Source: Cristatella mucedo
Taxonomy: Eukaryota; Bryozoa; Phylactolaemata; Cristatellidae
NCBI GenBank assembly: GCA_009760855.2
Contig: WPIO01000024.1
Span: forward strand, 2,951,001 to 3,015,000
Direction: 5' to 3'
DNA: 64,000 bases
Numbering within the stretch: position 1 is the first letter of the stretch; each line of letters starts with the position of its first letter. Below, in pieces: positions 52,895 through 63,369 of this stretch. The notes under the pieces are model-generated. The model was not told the origin of the DNA, did not search any database, and saw only the letters and a program-made list of their open reading frames with translations. The translations under genes were made by a program, and so were the position numbers.

Positions 52895-53020
52895 CATAAC
52901 TTGGGTAATAGGTTTGAGTCATTCAGTGGGCGATTTATTGTTGTCCACTGCAAGCATCGTTAATAGTCGTTAAGGCTCTGTTGCTCCTATAATAAAGAAG
53001 CATTAGAGTCATCTATTTTT
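52895..53020 (+). mobile_element. SINE1 remnant
   Basis: GGTTTGAGTCATTCAGTGGG, CGATTTATTGTTGTCCACTG, CAAGCATCGTTAATAGTCG and TTAAGGCTCTGTTGCTCC match SINE1 from the B box onward; the head is lost. Confidence 0.6.
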
Positions 53021-53530
53021 ATCGAGCCGTTGAGTTATCATCGTTGAACTCAATTAAGGGCGCAGGCTGGGAGTCCTTGTAGACAGAATTGAATTGCAAC
53101 AGGCGATATTTAAATGAGTGACATAGTTTGGCTATCACGCTTCTGACTAAGCTGGCCCTGTATTTGGCAATGTTTCTTTATTGAAAGTAAGCGGACCTGA
53201 CAGTGCAGAAAATATGCTCGTCATATAACAAGGCGTCTTATAATAGTAGGCCTAAATTACGGGAAGCCATCACTAAAGTGGTGGTAGCTGAACTAACCTT
53301 GAGGAACAGATCTTCCTACTGGATTGTGACATAACCTCTGCCTATATCTATTAGGTTAGTATTATTATCATTAACTTAGCGTAGCTTTCTAGCCAATTTC
53401 GTTGATGCATGATGCAAGGGAATCAAATGAGTCCAATGATTATTGTTGGCAGATACCTAATCTAGCCTGGTCTTTGAATTGTACAACACATTTCAAAAAT
53501 TATCGGCAACATTTATTCTTCAAACTTTAG

Positions 53531-53649
53531 TCTGTAATAAGAGAAGATCTCTTCTAACTGATGGAGCCTCAGTGCGACCACCATTAAGCGCTTGGAATTT
53601 ACAGCCTAACGGATGTTATCTATTGTCTGGTTTCTTCCGGATATACAGT
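53531..53649 (+). CDS. Possible exon
   Basis: Acceptor TTATTCTTCAAACTTTAG (strong), two bases, 39 codons CNKRRSLLTDGASVRPP... ...LSAWNLQPNGCYLLSGF... ...IYS, donor AGT|GTACAG (moderate). Basic start, two cysteines. It may belong with 53768-53949, though the phase needs another donor. Confidence 0.35.
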
Positions 53650-53767
53650 GTACAGTTAACCAGTCTACAGTTCAGTACTATTATCAGCAATAATTCAAAT
53701 CTGAATTTCTTCGTCTTTCTCTTCAGATTTAAATTGTAATTCTCTGTCCTCTCTTCTGGAACACTAG

Positions 53768-53949
53768 TGACTGAAAACGTATTCAACCATCTTATATGCA
53801 ATGCTTTTTTTCACTGTCAAATTAAACCATCCCTGTGCGTTAATTCAATTACTTTCGTTAAATATCGGCCATATATGTGCACAACTACAACTGTGGCTAT
53901 TAGACGAAATCTCAAATCTACCAAACTGACTGAGCCCAGACTGATCTAG
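53768..53949 (+). CDS. Possible last exon
   Basis: Acceptor CTCTCTTCTGGAACACTAG, two bases, 59 codons TENVFNHLICNAFFHCQ... ...PSLCVNSITFVKYRPYMC... ...KLTEPRLI, then TAG. Four cysteines. Function unknown. Confidence 0.35.
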
Positions 53950-54059
53950 CTGTAAACTGGACTAATAGACACATGTTTCTGCAGAGATAGCACATGCAAT
54001 AAAGAGTGCGTGTTTAAATAAGGACCCGTCAATAGAATGCTTTTAAAAATTTGCCTGAA

Positions 54060-55500
54060 CTCAGCCATGTGGACCCATGTGTTTCCAGTGTCCTTCTCCG
54101 AGACATTGATCTGCTGCTGCCATGCATAGCAATGAAAATGTCATTAGCCTCAGGTCACGTTCCAGCACCGTTTAAAATTGATGTAGTCAGGCCACTAATC
54201 AAGAAAGCAATACTACACTGAGAGAACTTGAGCCACTTCGCCCCAGTTTTCCTTTTACCGTTCCTATCAAAGACACTGAAACTAATTGTAGAAGACAAGC
54301 TGAACTGATATATTGAAACTTCAAACCTTTCTAGTATATTCCAGGCTGGTTGTAATGCTAATCACTTAACAGAGATAGTCTTGCTTCGGGTGCATAACAA
54401 TCTACTTAGCAGTGCAGGCTTAGGTAGATTATGTTCGCTTGTTTTGCTCGATCTTTCTGCAGGTTTTGATACTGTTGATCACCAAGCCTTTTATGAGCCC
54501 CTCTCATCTTGCCTGGGAATCACTGGCACTGTATAGCAATGGTTCAGGCCCTATCATAGCGGAAGGCTACAGAGGATTAATGTAAATTGACAAATATCAT
54601 CCGAGGAACCTCTGAAATATATGGAGTATCATAAGGCTTCGTGCTCAGTCCTGTACTTTTCACGGTTTATACTCTCCCTCATGCCGATTGATTGCCTAGC
54701 TAGGTTATCAGTTATATATCGATGGCACTCGGCTGTCCCTGGCTTTTATCTCTCCCAGCCCTGCAGCACATCGAATTATCTGAACTATCTTGCTGCACGT
54801 TTTGATGACATCCGCATATTGATGGCAGCAAAATTTCTTAAATGTAATGATGATAAAACCGACTTACCAGCTATGGGCAAACCAAGTGCGATTAAACAAG
54901 TGGAACTATGAACGCTCACATTCACCTCAGCGACAATATCTCCTGTTGAATCTGCACAAAATCTAGGTGTTTTGCTCTAAAGTGACCATTTAATAAAAGA
55001 CTACGCCAGCTCGACAGTCACGTCTGCCTACTTTCATCTACATAACCTCGCTAAAAGTCGGATTTTTTTAGACAGAGATACCACATATAAATTTGTGAAA
55101 TCCTGTCTTCACTTCTCTAACCCCCCTGCTTGGTGGACTACCAGCCTGTGCAATAAGGTGCTTGCAGCTGGTGCAAAACTCTGCAGCTAAGCTTGTCTGT
55201 CGTGAGTGTCAAAGTTGAAACATCACACAACTTCTCGCAGCCCTGCACTAGCTCCCAGTCAAGCAAGGCATCGACTTCCTAGTTTTTTTTCAGTCATTCT
55301 TAGGTTCTTTAATATTTTGGCTCCAGGTTAATTATCAGAACGACTTTGAAACCGGGCTAAACGGCATACGATCCCCTTTTCGGAATCTAATTGTTTACTT
55401 ATACCTTGCACAAACCTCAAATCCACTGGAGACCGTGAATATAGGTCGCATGCTCCCAAAGCCTGGATTTTACTTCCGACTAGCATCATGAGATCTCTTG
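54060..55500 (+). mobile_element. LINE-A, from RT fingers to C-terminus
   Basis: Starts upstream of most copies: nucleotides for MSLASGHVPAPFKIDVVRP, LENLSHFAPVFLLPFLSKTLK, SIFQAGCNANHLTEI, motif A (VLLDLSAGFDTVDHQAF, broken), motif B region at 54615, then SAKFLKCNDDKTDLPAMGKP and the C-terminal region to 55480. Many stops. Useful for extending the family model 5'. Confidence 0.85.
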
Positions 55501-55504
55501 ACAT

Positions 55505-56330
55505 GTAACTCAACAAAGCCATAAAGACTATGTGGGTGTTACACAGGACTGTTTTGTATAGCGCACTCACAGCCTGAGCGGCTTTCGGTCTGCATTCGGT
55601 AGCCAACACATTTCATCTCACGCAGCAAAGAGAAAGTGGGAAGCGTAGCCGAGTCAGGAGAGCAGTTGAGGTAGCGAGTAGCATGGAAGTTGAAGCTCAG
55701 GACCACTCAGAATGATGAGGCATAGTCGGCAGTAGGAGATTATTGTTGTTGCCTAAGAATTGTTGAAGCAATTTCCACAGTCTAGGACCTGCAGAGCTAA
55801 AGTTTCTGACGCCAACGGTCTTTAAGCGGAGGAATTGAACAGCTATTTTATGGTCCATTCAGGACCTGAGGGATACGAGGAGGCTGAAACTGATGCAGCA
55901 GTTCAGCTAGGTATTGAGGAGCCAAGCAGTGGCGGGCCTTGTGGGTCAGCATAAGAACTTTGCCCTGTATCTGTTGATCAACTAGCAGCCATGCTAGCTC
56001 TTTTAGCAAAGAAGACACGTGGTCAAACCTGTGGAACTTGAAAACTAGCCTTGCAGCCATATACATAGCCAGCTGCTATGGCCTAGTTAATTTTTTTGGT
56101 AGCCCAGACAAAAGGAAATTGCAAAAATCAAGCCGAGACAGAACTAATAACCTAGTTATATTTTTGAAAGCCATCGTGGAAGACAGCCCCTAATCTAAGA
56201 TAATGACGTGATGGTTAGCTGCAGAAACAGTCTTCTGAATAAAGCTCATAAAATTTAGGCAGCTGTCAAAAACTACACATTTGGAGCACGTGGCAATGGT
56301 TGCACCACTACATCACCTATTGGAAGAGCA
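55505..56330 (-). mobile_element. LINE-B, longest 3' part
   Basis: Minus strand from the 3' UTR (55505) through SLLREMKCVGYRMQ-like, GDRNFSSAGPRLWK-like, MYMAARLVFKFHRFDHVSSL and further upstream words to about 56330. Several frameshifts. Gives LINE-B sequence upstream of the best 3' copy. Confidence 0.8.
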
Positions 56331-56359
56331 AAGCCTTCTAATCCAGCAGCAAGCTTAGG

Positions 56360-56490
56360 GTATCCTATGAGCAGCAGTTTAGCTTTTAAGAATAAACTAA
56401 AAACACATATCTTTATCACAGAATTCATTGGGTCCCTGTGCTTCTTTTTGTATGTGCTTATACGCGATGACACTCTGCATTCAGGGCTCA
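56360..56490 (+). mobile_element. LINE-A 3' UTR fragment
   Basis: CTTTTAAGAATAAACTAAAAAC, ATCTTTATCACAGAATTCAT, TGGGTCCCTGTGCTTC and TGTGCTTATACGCGATGAC match the end of the ORF and start of the 3' UTR. Confidence 0.6.
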
Positions 56491-56594
56491 TAAATATGGG
56501 TTAGGATTCTACGAAAAATCCAGAACACCAACTCTCGTTACCTCAACTTGTCCTCGAGTCGTAAAATCGAACCCGGGCCCTAAGGCCGCCAATC

Positions 56595-56730
56595 ACCCAA
56601 TAGGTTGCCCTCCACGACTGAGGTCATGGGTTCAGATCCTGCGATGGCGATTCTTTATTACCAGCTGCAAGAAGTGATGGTGATGCCCGTCAGCAGTCAC
56701 ATAAACGAGGCTCTTAAATCAGATAATAAG
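56595..56730 (+). mobile_element. SINE1 copy
   Basis: CACGACTGAGGTCATGGGTT, CAGATCCTGCGATGGCGATT, CTTTATTACCAGCTGCAAG and GAGGCTCTTAAATCAGATAA; the A-box end is damaged. Confidence 0.75.
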
Positions 56731-56744
56731 GACAACTGGGAATC

Positions 56745-57375
56745 GTGGCCAGTAATTCGTATACCGTGCCTTTCCTTATTACTCAGGCATCTTTCTCATC
56801 GACCTCTACTGGCTACCGGTCAAGCAATGGATCGACTTCAAGGTTTTGTCGCTCACTTTTAGGTCACTTCATCCTTTGGCTCCAGCCTATCTCTCAGATT
56901 TATTCGCCCAGCAGGCTAAGCATCGTAGCACCCGCTTTTTGGAATCTAACAGTTTACCAATACCTCGTAAAAACCTCAAATCCTTTGGAGACCGTGCATT
57001 TAGCTCGTATGCTCCCAAAGCCTGGAACTCCCTCCCGACTTGCGTCAGAACATCCCCTGACCTGACCACATTTTAAAAAGAACTTAAAACACCTATTTAG
57101 GATAGCATTTAGTGGGTCCCTGTGAATCGTCCTTGATGTGCATATGCATGCTGACACTGTGCATGCTGCCACTAACCACATTTGCATGCTGACCCTGTGC
57201 ATGTCACCCCTAACCACGTTGTTCATGTTGTTTATCAAGCATGATATTACTCACCATTCAATCGCGTAACACTGCAACAAATGCAAAGCGCCTAGTAAGA
57301 GATTGAGCTCTCTGAGGGCACTTTATTATTATTATTTATTATTATTATGCATTATTATTATTAGTATTATCACAT
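56745..57375 (+). mobile_element. LINE-A 3' end
   Basis: SLTFRSLHPLAPAYLSDLF, PIPRKNLKSFGDRAFSSYAP, NSLPTCVRTSPDLTTF, then the full 3' UTR, hairpin at 57285-57325 and (ATT)n to about 57375. One of the cleanest 3' ends and a good reference for the hairpin. Confidence 0.92.
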
Positions 57376-57739
57376 TATGTATGTACGTGTAAATATATAT
57401 ATATATGTATATATATTATATTTCCATTCTGCCGTAACAAAAGAGAATCTTCAGATTTCTGCGAGAGGTTGTGGGTGGATAAATGCGTGTAAGGATCAGC
57501 TCAAACAACGGATGTAGTTTGTTTCATAAAATTGTTTCCCAAAAAAAAGACTCAATCAGGGCCAATGCATGTTGAATTTTCTCGTAGATTCACGATGACG
57601 GATAATTTGCTTAATAATTTCGGATATTTGTTACCACTAGGGTAGTTAGGGTGTACAATCTTCTATAAATTTTCTATCTGTCATTACTGACTGGGCCAAG
57701 ACTTATTACAATATACTATTTATTTAGCTATTTATACAG

Positions 57740-58018
57740 TAATGTAATGTAATGTAATTTATCTGCGTCAGTAACTCCACAAAGTCATAAAGACCATGTG
57801 GGTGTTACGCAGGAGAGTTTTGTATAACGCACTCACAGCCTAAGCGGCTTTCGGTTCGCATTCGGTAGCTTACAGACTTCGTCTCACGCAACAAAGAGAA
57901 AGTGGGAAGCATAGCAGAGTCAGGAGAGCACTTGAGGTAGTGAGTATCATAGAAGTAGCAGTTCAGGACCGCTGAAAAATATGTGCCATAGTCGGCAGTT
58001 GGAGAGTAGTAGTCGTTC
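57740..58018 (-). mobile_element. LINE-B 3' tip
   Basis: Minus strand: YYSPTADYGTYFSAVLNCYF, SLLRETKSVSYRMRTESR, 3' UTR and tail with GTAATGTAATGTAATG complement. Very short and little decayed, hence a recent insertion. Confidence 0.92.
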
Positions 58019-58084
58019 AATAACGCTCATCGCTACCTACTACGGGAGGTCATGAATTTAGCTGACTGAGATTGCAGGGATATA

Positions 58085-58205
58085 AAAATAAGCGTATATA
58101 TATATATATATATAAGCATATATATATATATATATATATATAAGGCTGTATATATATTGTTGATACATGCAATATATGGATGCACATAATGTGCTATATA
58201 CATAC

Positions 58206-58255
<50 letters not shown>
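58085..58255. repeat. (TA)n microsatellite cluster
   Basis: Four TA runs, the longest at about 58209-58255. Confidence 0.95.
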
Positions 58256-58257
<2 letters not shown>

Positions 58258-58356
58258 TGACACGTTAAACTTGGATTTATCGATATACTTTCCAAAAACT
58301 GTGCACATAACGCTGTTATTAAAATTTGATCGTTATTTAAAAAGGTCCATGAGACC

Positions 58357-58533
58357 TTATATTACTTCAAACATATATAAATTTGATAGATCAGGCTGTT
58401 CCTTAAATGGACGAATGAGTCTCGTTTCGTTGACCTTGAGGCAACGGCTAATATTGGCAGTCTCAGAAATGTTGTTAAGCACTTGCTGTTTATAGATAGG
58501 CTTGAACTTAGTAGGGGTTTTGAATGTCGCCTT
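58357..58533 (-). CDS. Exon of unknown minus-strand gene
   Basis: Minus strand: acceptor AGTGATGAATTCAG, 58 codons KATFKTPTKFKPIYKQQ... ...VLNNISETANISRCLKVNET... ...RPFKEQPDLSNLYMFEVI then TAA. Strongly protein-like, with three N-x-S/T sequons (NIS, NIS, NET), so probably extracellular. MFEA-type donor GAA|GTAATA two codons before the stop is an alternative end in phase 0. Same strand as 60520-60754 upstream, possibly the same gene. The overlapping plus frame is a shadow. Confidence 0.5.
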   Translation of the reverse strand, partial: KATFKTPTKFKPIYKQQVLNNISETANISRCLKVNETRLIRPFKEQPDLSNLYMFEVI

Positions 58534-58935
58534 CTGAATTCATCACTTTTTGGCAGTCGTTAGAAAAGGACAACATCTGAAGCAGGCTAAGGCTGGTACG
58601 TACCGCTCAATCGGGCATGCCAGGCAGACAACAGGAAACTGCGGCTGCATAGCGCTTGCACTGCTAGTGGCTCCTCAAATCTAGCCACGCCAGACACGCA
58701 TAAGTTCCAAGTCAAACCCCAGACTTCGAGCTCAGTCAGGCAGAGGAAGGAAAGTGAGCGTTACGCAAGTCCATCCGATCTTTTGGGCGGGCAGCCATTT
58801 TCAAATTAATCCTTCGTGAACATTCCATGGCAACGCATCCGGCGGGGACCGAGGGTGCCCGACTCTACGTATGCCAATGTGCGCACTCTGCTCCGGGTCG
58901 CTCTTAGCGAAGCCTAGAAAAATGCACCGGCGTAG

Positions 58936-59104
58936 CTAAGCAGACTTTCTACCTTTCGTCGCCGCTCGCTGCCGACTGACCTCTGCAAACGAAGGCACGA
59001 CGCTCTCACGTTGCGGCGGTTGTGCACGGAGGTTCAGAGAACGCTCTGGACCTTTCGTACCCAGCTTGGCTATACCAGCGTCAGCAGGTTGAGATTCCAG
59101 AGAT
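58936..59104 (-). CDS. Possible basic exon in the CpG-rich segment
   Basis: Minus strand, 55 codons SLESQPADAGIAKLGTKG... ...RAQPPQRESVVPSFAEVSR... ...TKGRKSA to TAG, rich in CpG codons. Acceptor weak (GAATTTTAAAG). An internal GTGAGA could be a donor. Confidence 0.3.
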
Positions 59105-59335
59105 CTTTAAAATTCAAAGGTTTGATGGCTGCTTTTCTAATCAGCGTCTAAGAGCGCCTCTCAACGAATGAAACGCTATTGCATTGGCGGGTTTTCGTTG
59201 CAAAAGCCGTTTCACTGAGCTTTATTGCGCAAAAATCCTGGCTTGCTGCACAATAATGATGAGAAGTGGCTGCTGGAAAAGAGTCCACACCTCTCCTTAA
59301 CGCTCTTCATATGCTTCGCCTTTTGTTTGTGTTAG

Positions 59336-59549
59336 AGAAACCAATGTCACCACGAAGGGTTATTTTGTGGTGGCTTGTGAGCAAATAGACGGAGGAGTTT
59401 ACAAAGAGACTAATTTGAGCTCGGAGAGAATTCTTGTGATTAGCGCAACTCTAATTGACGTCGCTACACTCCGCTTTGGAGAGCGACGAGCCTTCTCCAA
59501 ATATTTCCTAAGCATTATATTAAAACGTAACCTTCGAAGCCGTAAATAA
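59336..59549 (+). CDS. Exon of unknown plus-strand gene
   Basis: Strong acceptor (CGCCTTTTGTTTGTGTTAG), one base, 70 codons ETNVTTKGYFVVACEQI... ...KETNLSSERILVISATL... ...FGERRAFSKYFLSII... to TAA. Sequons NVT and NLS, then hydrophobic and basic stretches. Codon composition clearly differs from the flanks. A donor AAAC|GTAACC lies near its end. Family unknown. Confidence 0.45.
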
Positions 59550-59774
59550 GCTCGTCGGCGAGAGGCCGCAGTACCACCGGAAGAAACGACTTGTGGCTTT
59601 GGCGTTCTTCATTTTGTTATGCCTTACAGGTGCAGTCAGTTATCATTCTCTTTCCCGAAAATGATTGAACATACCTCTGTCCGCCCTCGGCGCACTTTAA
59701 TAAATGGTGTGCGTCGTACGTTGATGAGCAGTATTGCCTCCCCCCCCCCGTCTTCGCCCAGGAGTTACTGTGCT

Positions 59775-59905
59775 CGCTCTTCACCACCGAAATCATGGGC
59801 TCGACTCCTAGAGTGGGCGATCGACTGTTGGCCCCATGCAAGTAGTGATGATAGCCGATAGGGCTCTTCTTTCGCGTAAAAATGAGGCCCTAAGTCAGCT
59901 AGCCT
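59775..59905 (+). mobile_element. SINE1 copy
   Basis: GGCTCGACTCCTAGAGTGGG, CGATCGACTGTTGGCCCC, AGTAGTGATGATAGCCGATA, GGGCTCTTCTTTCGCG; the 3' end AAGTCAGCTAGC is decayed. Confidence 0.7.
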
Positions 59906-60099
59906 TTTTTCAACAGCATTCCGTGAGTTTGGCAGTTGCTATGCTACGATCGTGTCTACTAGCACGCTTAGTGCTTAAGTATTTTTCAATTACCAATCAG
60001 TGGTCTAAAAATTGCATCAACGAGTAAATTAGAAACCCGCTGTACGTAGTGGTGCGGGCAAGTAACCTGGAAATAGAGGACAAGACTCACAATCAGTGA

Positions 60100-60335
60100 G
60101 CTGGTGGTTTAGGGTTGGAGAATTATGCCCCCATCGCCTATTGAATGTATCTCCCTCACGAGACATTTATTGATATTTCTCAAATACTAATGGGACGATC
60201 GTCATGCAATTGGCACCAAACAACAAGGGTAGCATAAGCTATCTTTTGATGTAACCATAGCTGTTGTGTTGACCTGATGACCTATAAAGGTCGAGGTCAC
60301 GTTTTTCACTTTACCTCAGCTAAACATGACTGTGC
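60100..60335 (-). repeat. Widespread-type interspersed repeat
   Basis: On the minus strand GTGACCTCGACCTTTATAGG, TCATCAGGTCAACACAACAG, TTGGTGCCAATTGCATGACG, ATTAGTATTTGAGAAATATC. The layout (GTGACC-TTGACCTTT, then a GTCATC block, then TTTGAGAAAT) resembles repeats I know from many invertebrate genomes whose class I cannot state with certainty. Confidence 0.4.
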
Positions 60336-60519
60336 TATCAAATCGACAGATTTCATCCCAGTTACTTAAAAAGATGCCAAACCCATCAAAAAATGCATGA
60401 CACTTGGCTCCGAAACATGAAACTCTAAAGAAAAATCAAAACTATTTAGCATATCAACTTTATGGAGGTGTCACCAATCTCTAAGTTCCTGGACATTCGT
60501 GACTTGCAGCCATACTTAC

Positions 60520-60615
60520 TGACCCACGATGGAAATATGAGCAAGTCACGTTTACGAGGCAGGTGATCCCTACATATATTGGCAAATCCACGTCGATCGG
60601 TGGGTTTTGGCAAAG
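60520..60615 (-). CDS. Internal exon
   Basis: Minus strand: acceptor GCCACATCGATTCTTACAG, two bases, 31 codons LPKPTDRRGFANICRDH... ...LPRKRDLLIFPSWV, donor GTCA|GTAAGT, one base over. Both sites are near consensus. The start phase accepts the one base left by 60721-60754. Basic, helix-like; a second frame is also open (QNPPIDVDLPIYVGITC...), so the reading is probable rather than certain. Confidence 0.5.
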
Positions 60616-60720
60616 CTGTAAGAATCGATGTGGCAAACAGTACCAGTGTTGGGAAAACACTCACAGAAAAAAAATTAAGCTCTAGATCCGTGTAGGTGAT
60701 GAAAAAGAAGGCTGTCTTAC

Positions 60721-60754
60721 CCGGTTTATCATCATGTAAATTTGAAGCACACAC
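60721..60754 (-). CDS. Short internal exon
   Basis: Minus strand: acceptor GAAGCAAACGCTCCTAG, 11 codons VCASNLHDDKP, donor CCGG|GTAAGA, one base over; joins 60520-60615 in phase over a 105-base intron. Confidence 0.4.
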
Positions 60755-60846
60755 CTAGGAGCGTTTGCTTCAAACTTCACGTGATCGGATCACTATTAAC
60801 CTACTTATGACATTTGGATACGTGAGTGAAATGATGACGACGGTGA

Positions 60847-60985
60847 GCTATGATGGCACACTAGGTAAGGCAGTTGCTTTTCATGACCTTGATCTCGAGG
60901 TTTTGCGTTCGAATCCTGTGGTGGCGACCCTTTATTGCCGCTGCAAGCGATGGTGCTCTTCTGTCGCTACATATTTTTAGCATGA
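60847..60985 (+). mobile_element. SINE1 copy
   Basis: GTGAGCTATGATGGCACACT, AGGTAAGGCAGTTGCTTTTC, GCGTTCGAATCCTGTGGTGG, CCCTTTATTGCCGCTGCAAG, CTTCTGTCGCTACA; the final ATCAGCT is lost. Confidence 0.85.
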
Positions 60986-61299
60986 CAACACTGTTGACTT
61001 ATTTAGGTCAAGAACTGGCTGCTCTTGACCTAGATAAGTCAACCTACTGAGACACCAGGTGCATGCAAGAAATCTGGAATGATCTTTTGAGTACAAACAA
61101 TTATACATTCCAAATTCAAAGTTGGTCTAACCACCATTTTTGGAGACATGACATAAGCACGATAGCGAAGGCTGGCATTTGACTTGGTCGTGTGGGAGAG
61201 AAAATGAGAACCCCAACCTAATATGACATCACTATGCAATGGTATGTATCGCACAAGCAATTCAATAAATAGATATATATATATATATACAGATCTTAT

Positions 61300-61440
61300 G
61301 AATAGGTTAACCTTACAAAGCCCGTGTACAACATCAGCAGTACATATCCACGATAACTCAGTCCCGGCAGTCGAACCCGCACCACCTTGGTATGACAACC
61401 GGGCCTCTGAGCCAAGTTCGCCAATACAGATGTCATCTAT
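61300..61440 (-). mobile_element. Third tRNA-like SINE candidate
   Basis: Minus strand: GGCGAACTTGGCTCAGAGGC (A box TGGCTCAGAGG), then about 35 bases later GCGGGTTCGACTGCCGGG (B box GGTTCGACTGC), then ATCGTGGATATGTACTGCTG and TTGTACACGGGCTTTG. Spacing and boxes fit a tRNA-derived head but the body matches neither SINE1 nor SINE2. Only one copy seen. Confidence 0.4.
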
Positions 61441-61549
61441 AAATGGCACAAGTGAGAGCTTTAAATCACCTCCATTTCCCTTGAATACAGTTAAATCAGC
61501 ATTTTCAGACGTAATCCCAGTGAATGATGTGCTTGTTTAATCCAAGTCA

Positions 61550-62175
61550 CCAGCTGACCGGCCGCCGGTACCGTGGCACCTTCGGCACCTTCATATATGT
61601 TTAGTGACTGCTACAAGAACAGGATTATCGGTCCCGGGATTCACTAGGTACCATGAAAATGGACTCCTTACATGCCTCAACACCTTTGGCTGTAAATTGT
61701 CTACACATTATCTCTAACGATAATCTAGTTGCTGAACATAGCCACTTCCGGCTTGTGTGCAGATGAAAACATACTAATACTACAATATTTCTAGCAAGGA
61801 AACATGGAGTTATAGCCCTGGATAGCTCTTTGCTGCAGTGGGTCTTTGAGTTGCCAGGGCCAGGCTACGCTCGATCCCATCGCACTAACGCTTCTTTCGT
61901 TAGTATATCTACCAGTCAGACGATTGACCTCGAGGGAGCGTTTCCTCATTTTGAAAACTTGACTTTTTATAGTTTCAAGTGACGTTCTGTGCGTCCATTG
62001 AGGGCTGGGTACCTTTTATTGATGGCGTTAGACGAAAAACGCCTCTTCAGAAACGCCATAATTAGTAAACAAGTCATAGTTTTTACCTTGATGCATACTT
62101 CCGGTATATTGTAATGCTCATCTGAAAAGGGGGCTGTATGCAAGTCCTTCAAATTGGCCATCATTAGACGGATAC
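61550..62175. other. No supported gene
   Basis: No exon or element could be supported. Confidence 0.45.
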
Positions 62176-62179
62176 TTAC

Positions 62180-63320
62180 AAAGCCTGGATTAGACACTGA
62201 GGTCCTTGAAAACTACCGCCCGGTTTCCCTTTTTCATTTTTGTCAAAATTTCTTGAAAAAATTGTCGCTCAGCAGTTAGTACCACACGTGGTAAAAATTA
62301 AATATGAGAAACATTTCATTCGGAGTGCAAGTGGCATTATTGTGTGACGGTGTCTCCAGCGGCGGCTGTTCTAGAGCCAGCCTCACGGAGACACAGCAGG
62401 CGCACGTGCGAGGTAAACGAGACTGCTTTATTCCTCACAACGGGCACATATGTGAGAGCCCGATTAATCGCAACAGCGACACCAAATATAGCATGCACTA
62501 GTGGCCTAACGCTTCGCTGTGCTACATCGGCGGCTTGGCTGTTGGCCACAGGTGAGGCATGTGCATGAGTGTCCTGCACCTCGCCAATTACAGCAGAAGC
62601 CGCACTCGCACACCGCAGCATCACTCCACTGAAACTGCTCTCCTCTATGTAACCAGAGACATCCTATGCAACAACTATGATGGGAGTGAAACTGACCTGG
62701 CAAAGCTACATCTATCAGCTGCCTTCGACACCATTGATCGCGATATCCTAATTGAACGATTGAGAACAACGATTGGTCTGGCAGAGGAGGCACTGGTGTG
62801 GTTTAAATTGTGCTGTCTGATCATGCTCAATCCGTGTCGTGTGGGGTCAGGTCTCATCCAGCAGACCAATCACCTGTGGAGTCCCTCAATGGCTCTGTCC
62901 TCGGTTCATTGCTGTGCTCCAGTTATACTCAACCTGTGGGCAAAGTTATTAAAAGTTATTAGTTATTAAGTTATTAGTTATTAGTCCAATTTAATAGGAC
63001 ATCACTTTTACACTGACGATAATCAGCTTTATTTTTTATTCAATTCATCGGAATCTGCTGCAGCAAATGATAAACTGAATGCTTACTAAATTTCATTATA
63101 CTAAACAGAGATACAACTGAACTGCTGCTCATAGGGCACCCTAAGCGTGCGGTTGGACTGAAATGGATTGCTCTTCCAGCAGGTGATGCTGATGTGTGAC
63201 CATCACACCTGCTCGTAATGTAATTGCCGTCTTCGACAGCTTCTTACATTTTGAAAGCTTTGTTGACGAGATTGCTTCTACAGCTAGCCATCACGTCTCA
63301 TCCCTATCTTAGATTAAGAA
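62180..63320 (+). mobile_element. LINE-C, RT region
   Basis: Plus strand: nucleotides for KPGLDTEVLENYRPVSLFHF and SKFLEKIVAQQLVPHVVK (RT fingers), a GC-rich insert, then HHSTETALLYVTRDILCNN, motif A KLHLSAAFDTIDRDILIERL, a damaged motif B, and at about 63005 motif C FYTDDNQLYFLF with both aspartates kept. Word choice differs from LINE-A (DNQLY rather than DTQLY), so I treat it as a separate CR1/L2-type family. Frameshifted. Confidence 0.8.
62332..62600. mobile_element. GC-rich insert in LINE-C
   Basis: Separates the RT fingers from HHSTETAL, which are adjacent in this protein class. Left end GACGGTGTCTCCAGCGGCGG and right end CGCACTCGCACACCG share a loose inverted CGGTGT...GCGGCT, hinting at terminal repeats. 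No transposase frame. Confidence 0.45.
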
Positions 63321-63369
63321 TGGCCTTCCAAGATGGCTTGCATAATATATAACTAGCTGCTTAGTTCTG

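Larger units (their letters stand above)
58560..59600. promoter_or_regulatory. CpG-rich segment
   Basis: CpG and GC content are visibly raised (for example GTCGCCGCTCGCTGCCG, CACGTTGCGGCGGTTG, GCATCCGGCGGGGACCG). Such segments often mark promoters or first exons. No TATA or initiator element could be fixed. Confidence 0.35.

Noticed and set aside
61223-61540. Plus-strand 105-codon frame with a PPWY motif
   Set aside because: It overlaps the tRNA-like A and B boxes on the other strand; the protein-like look is probably chance, although RNA evidence could change that.
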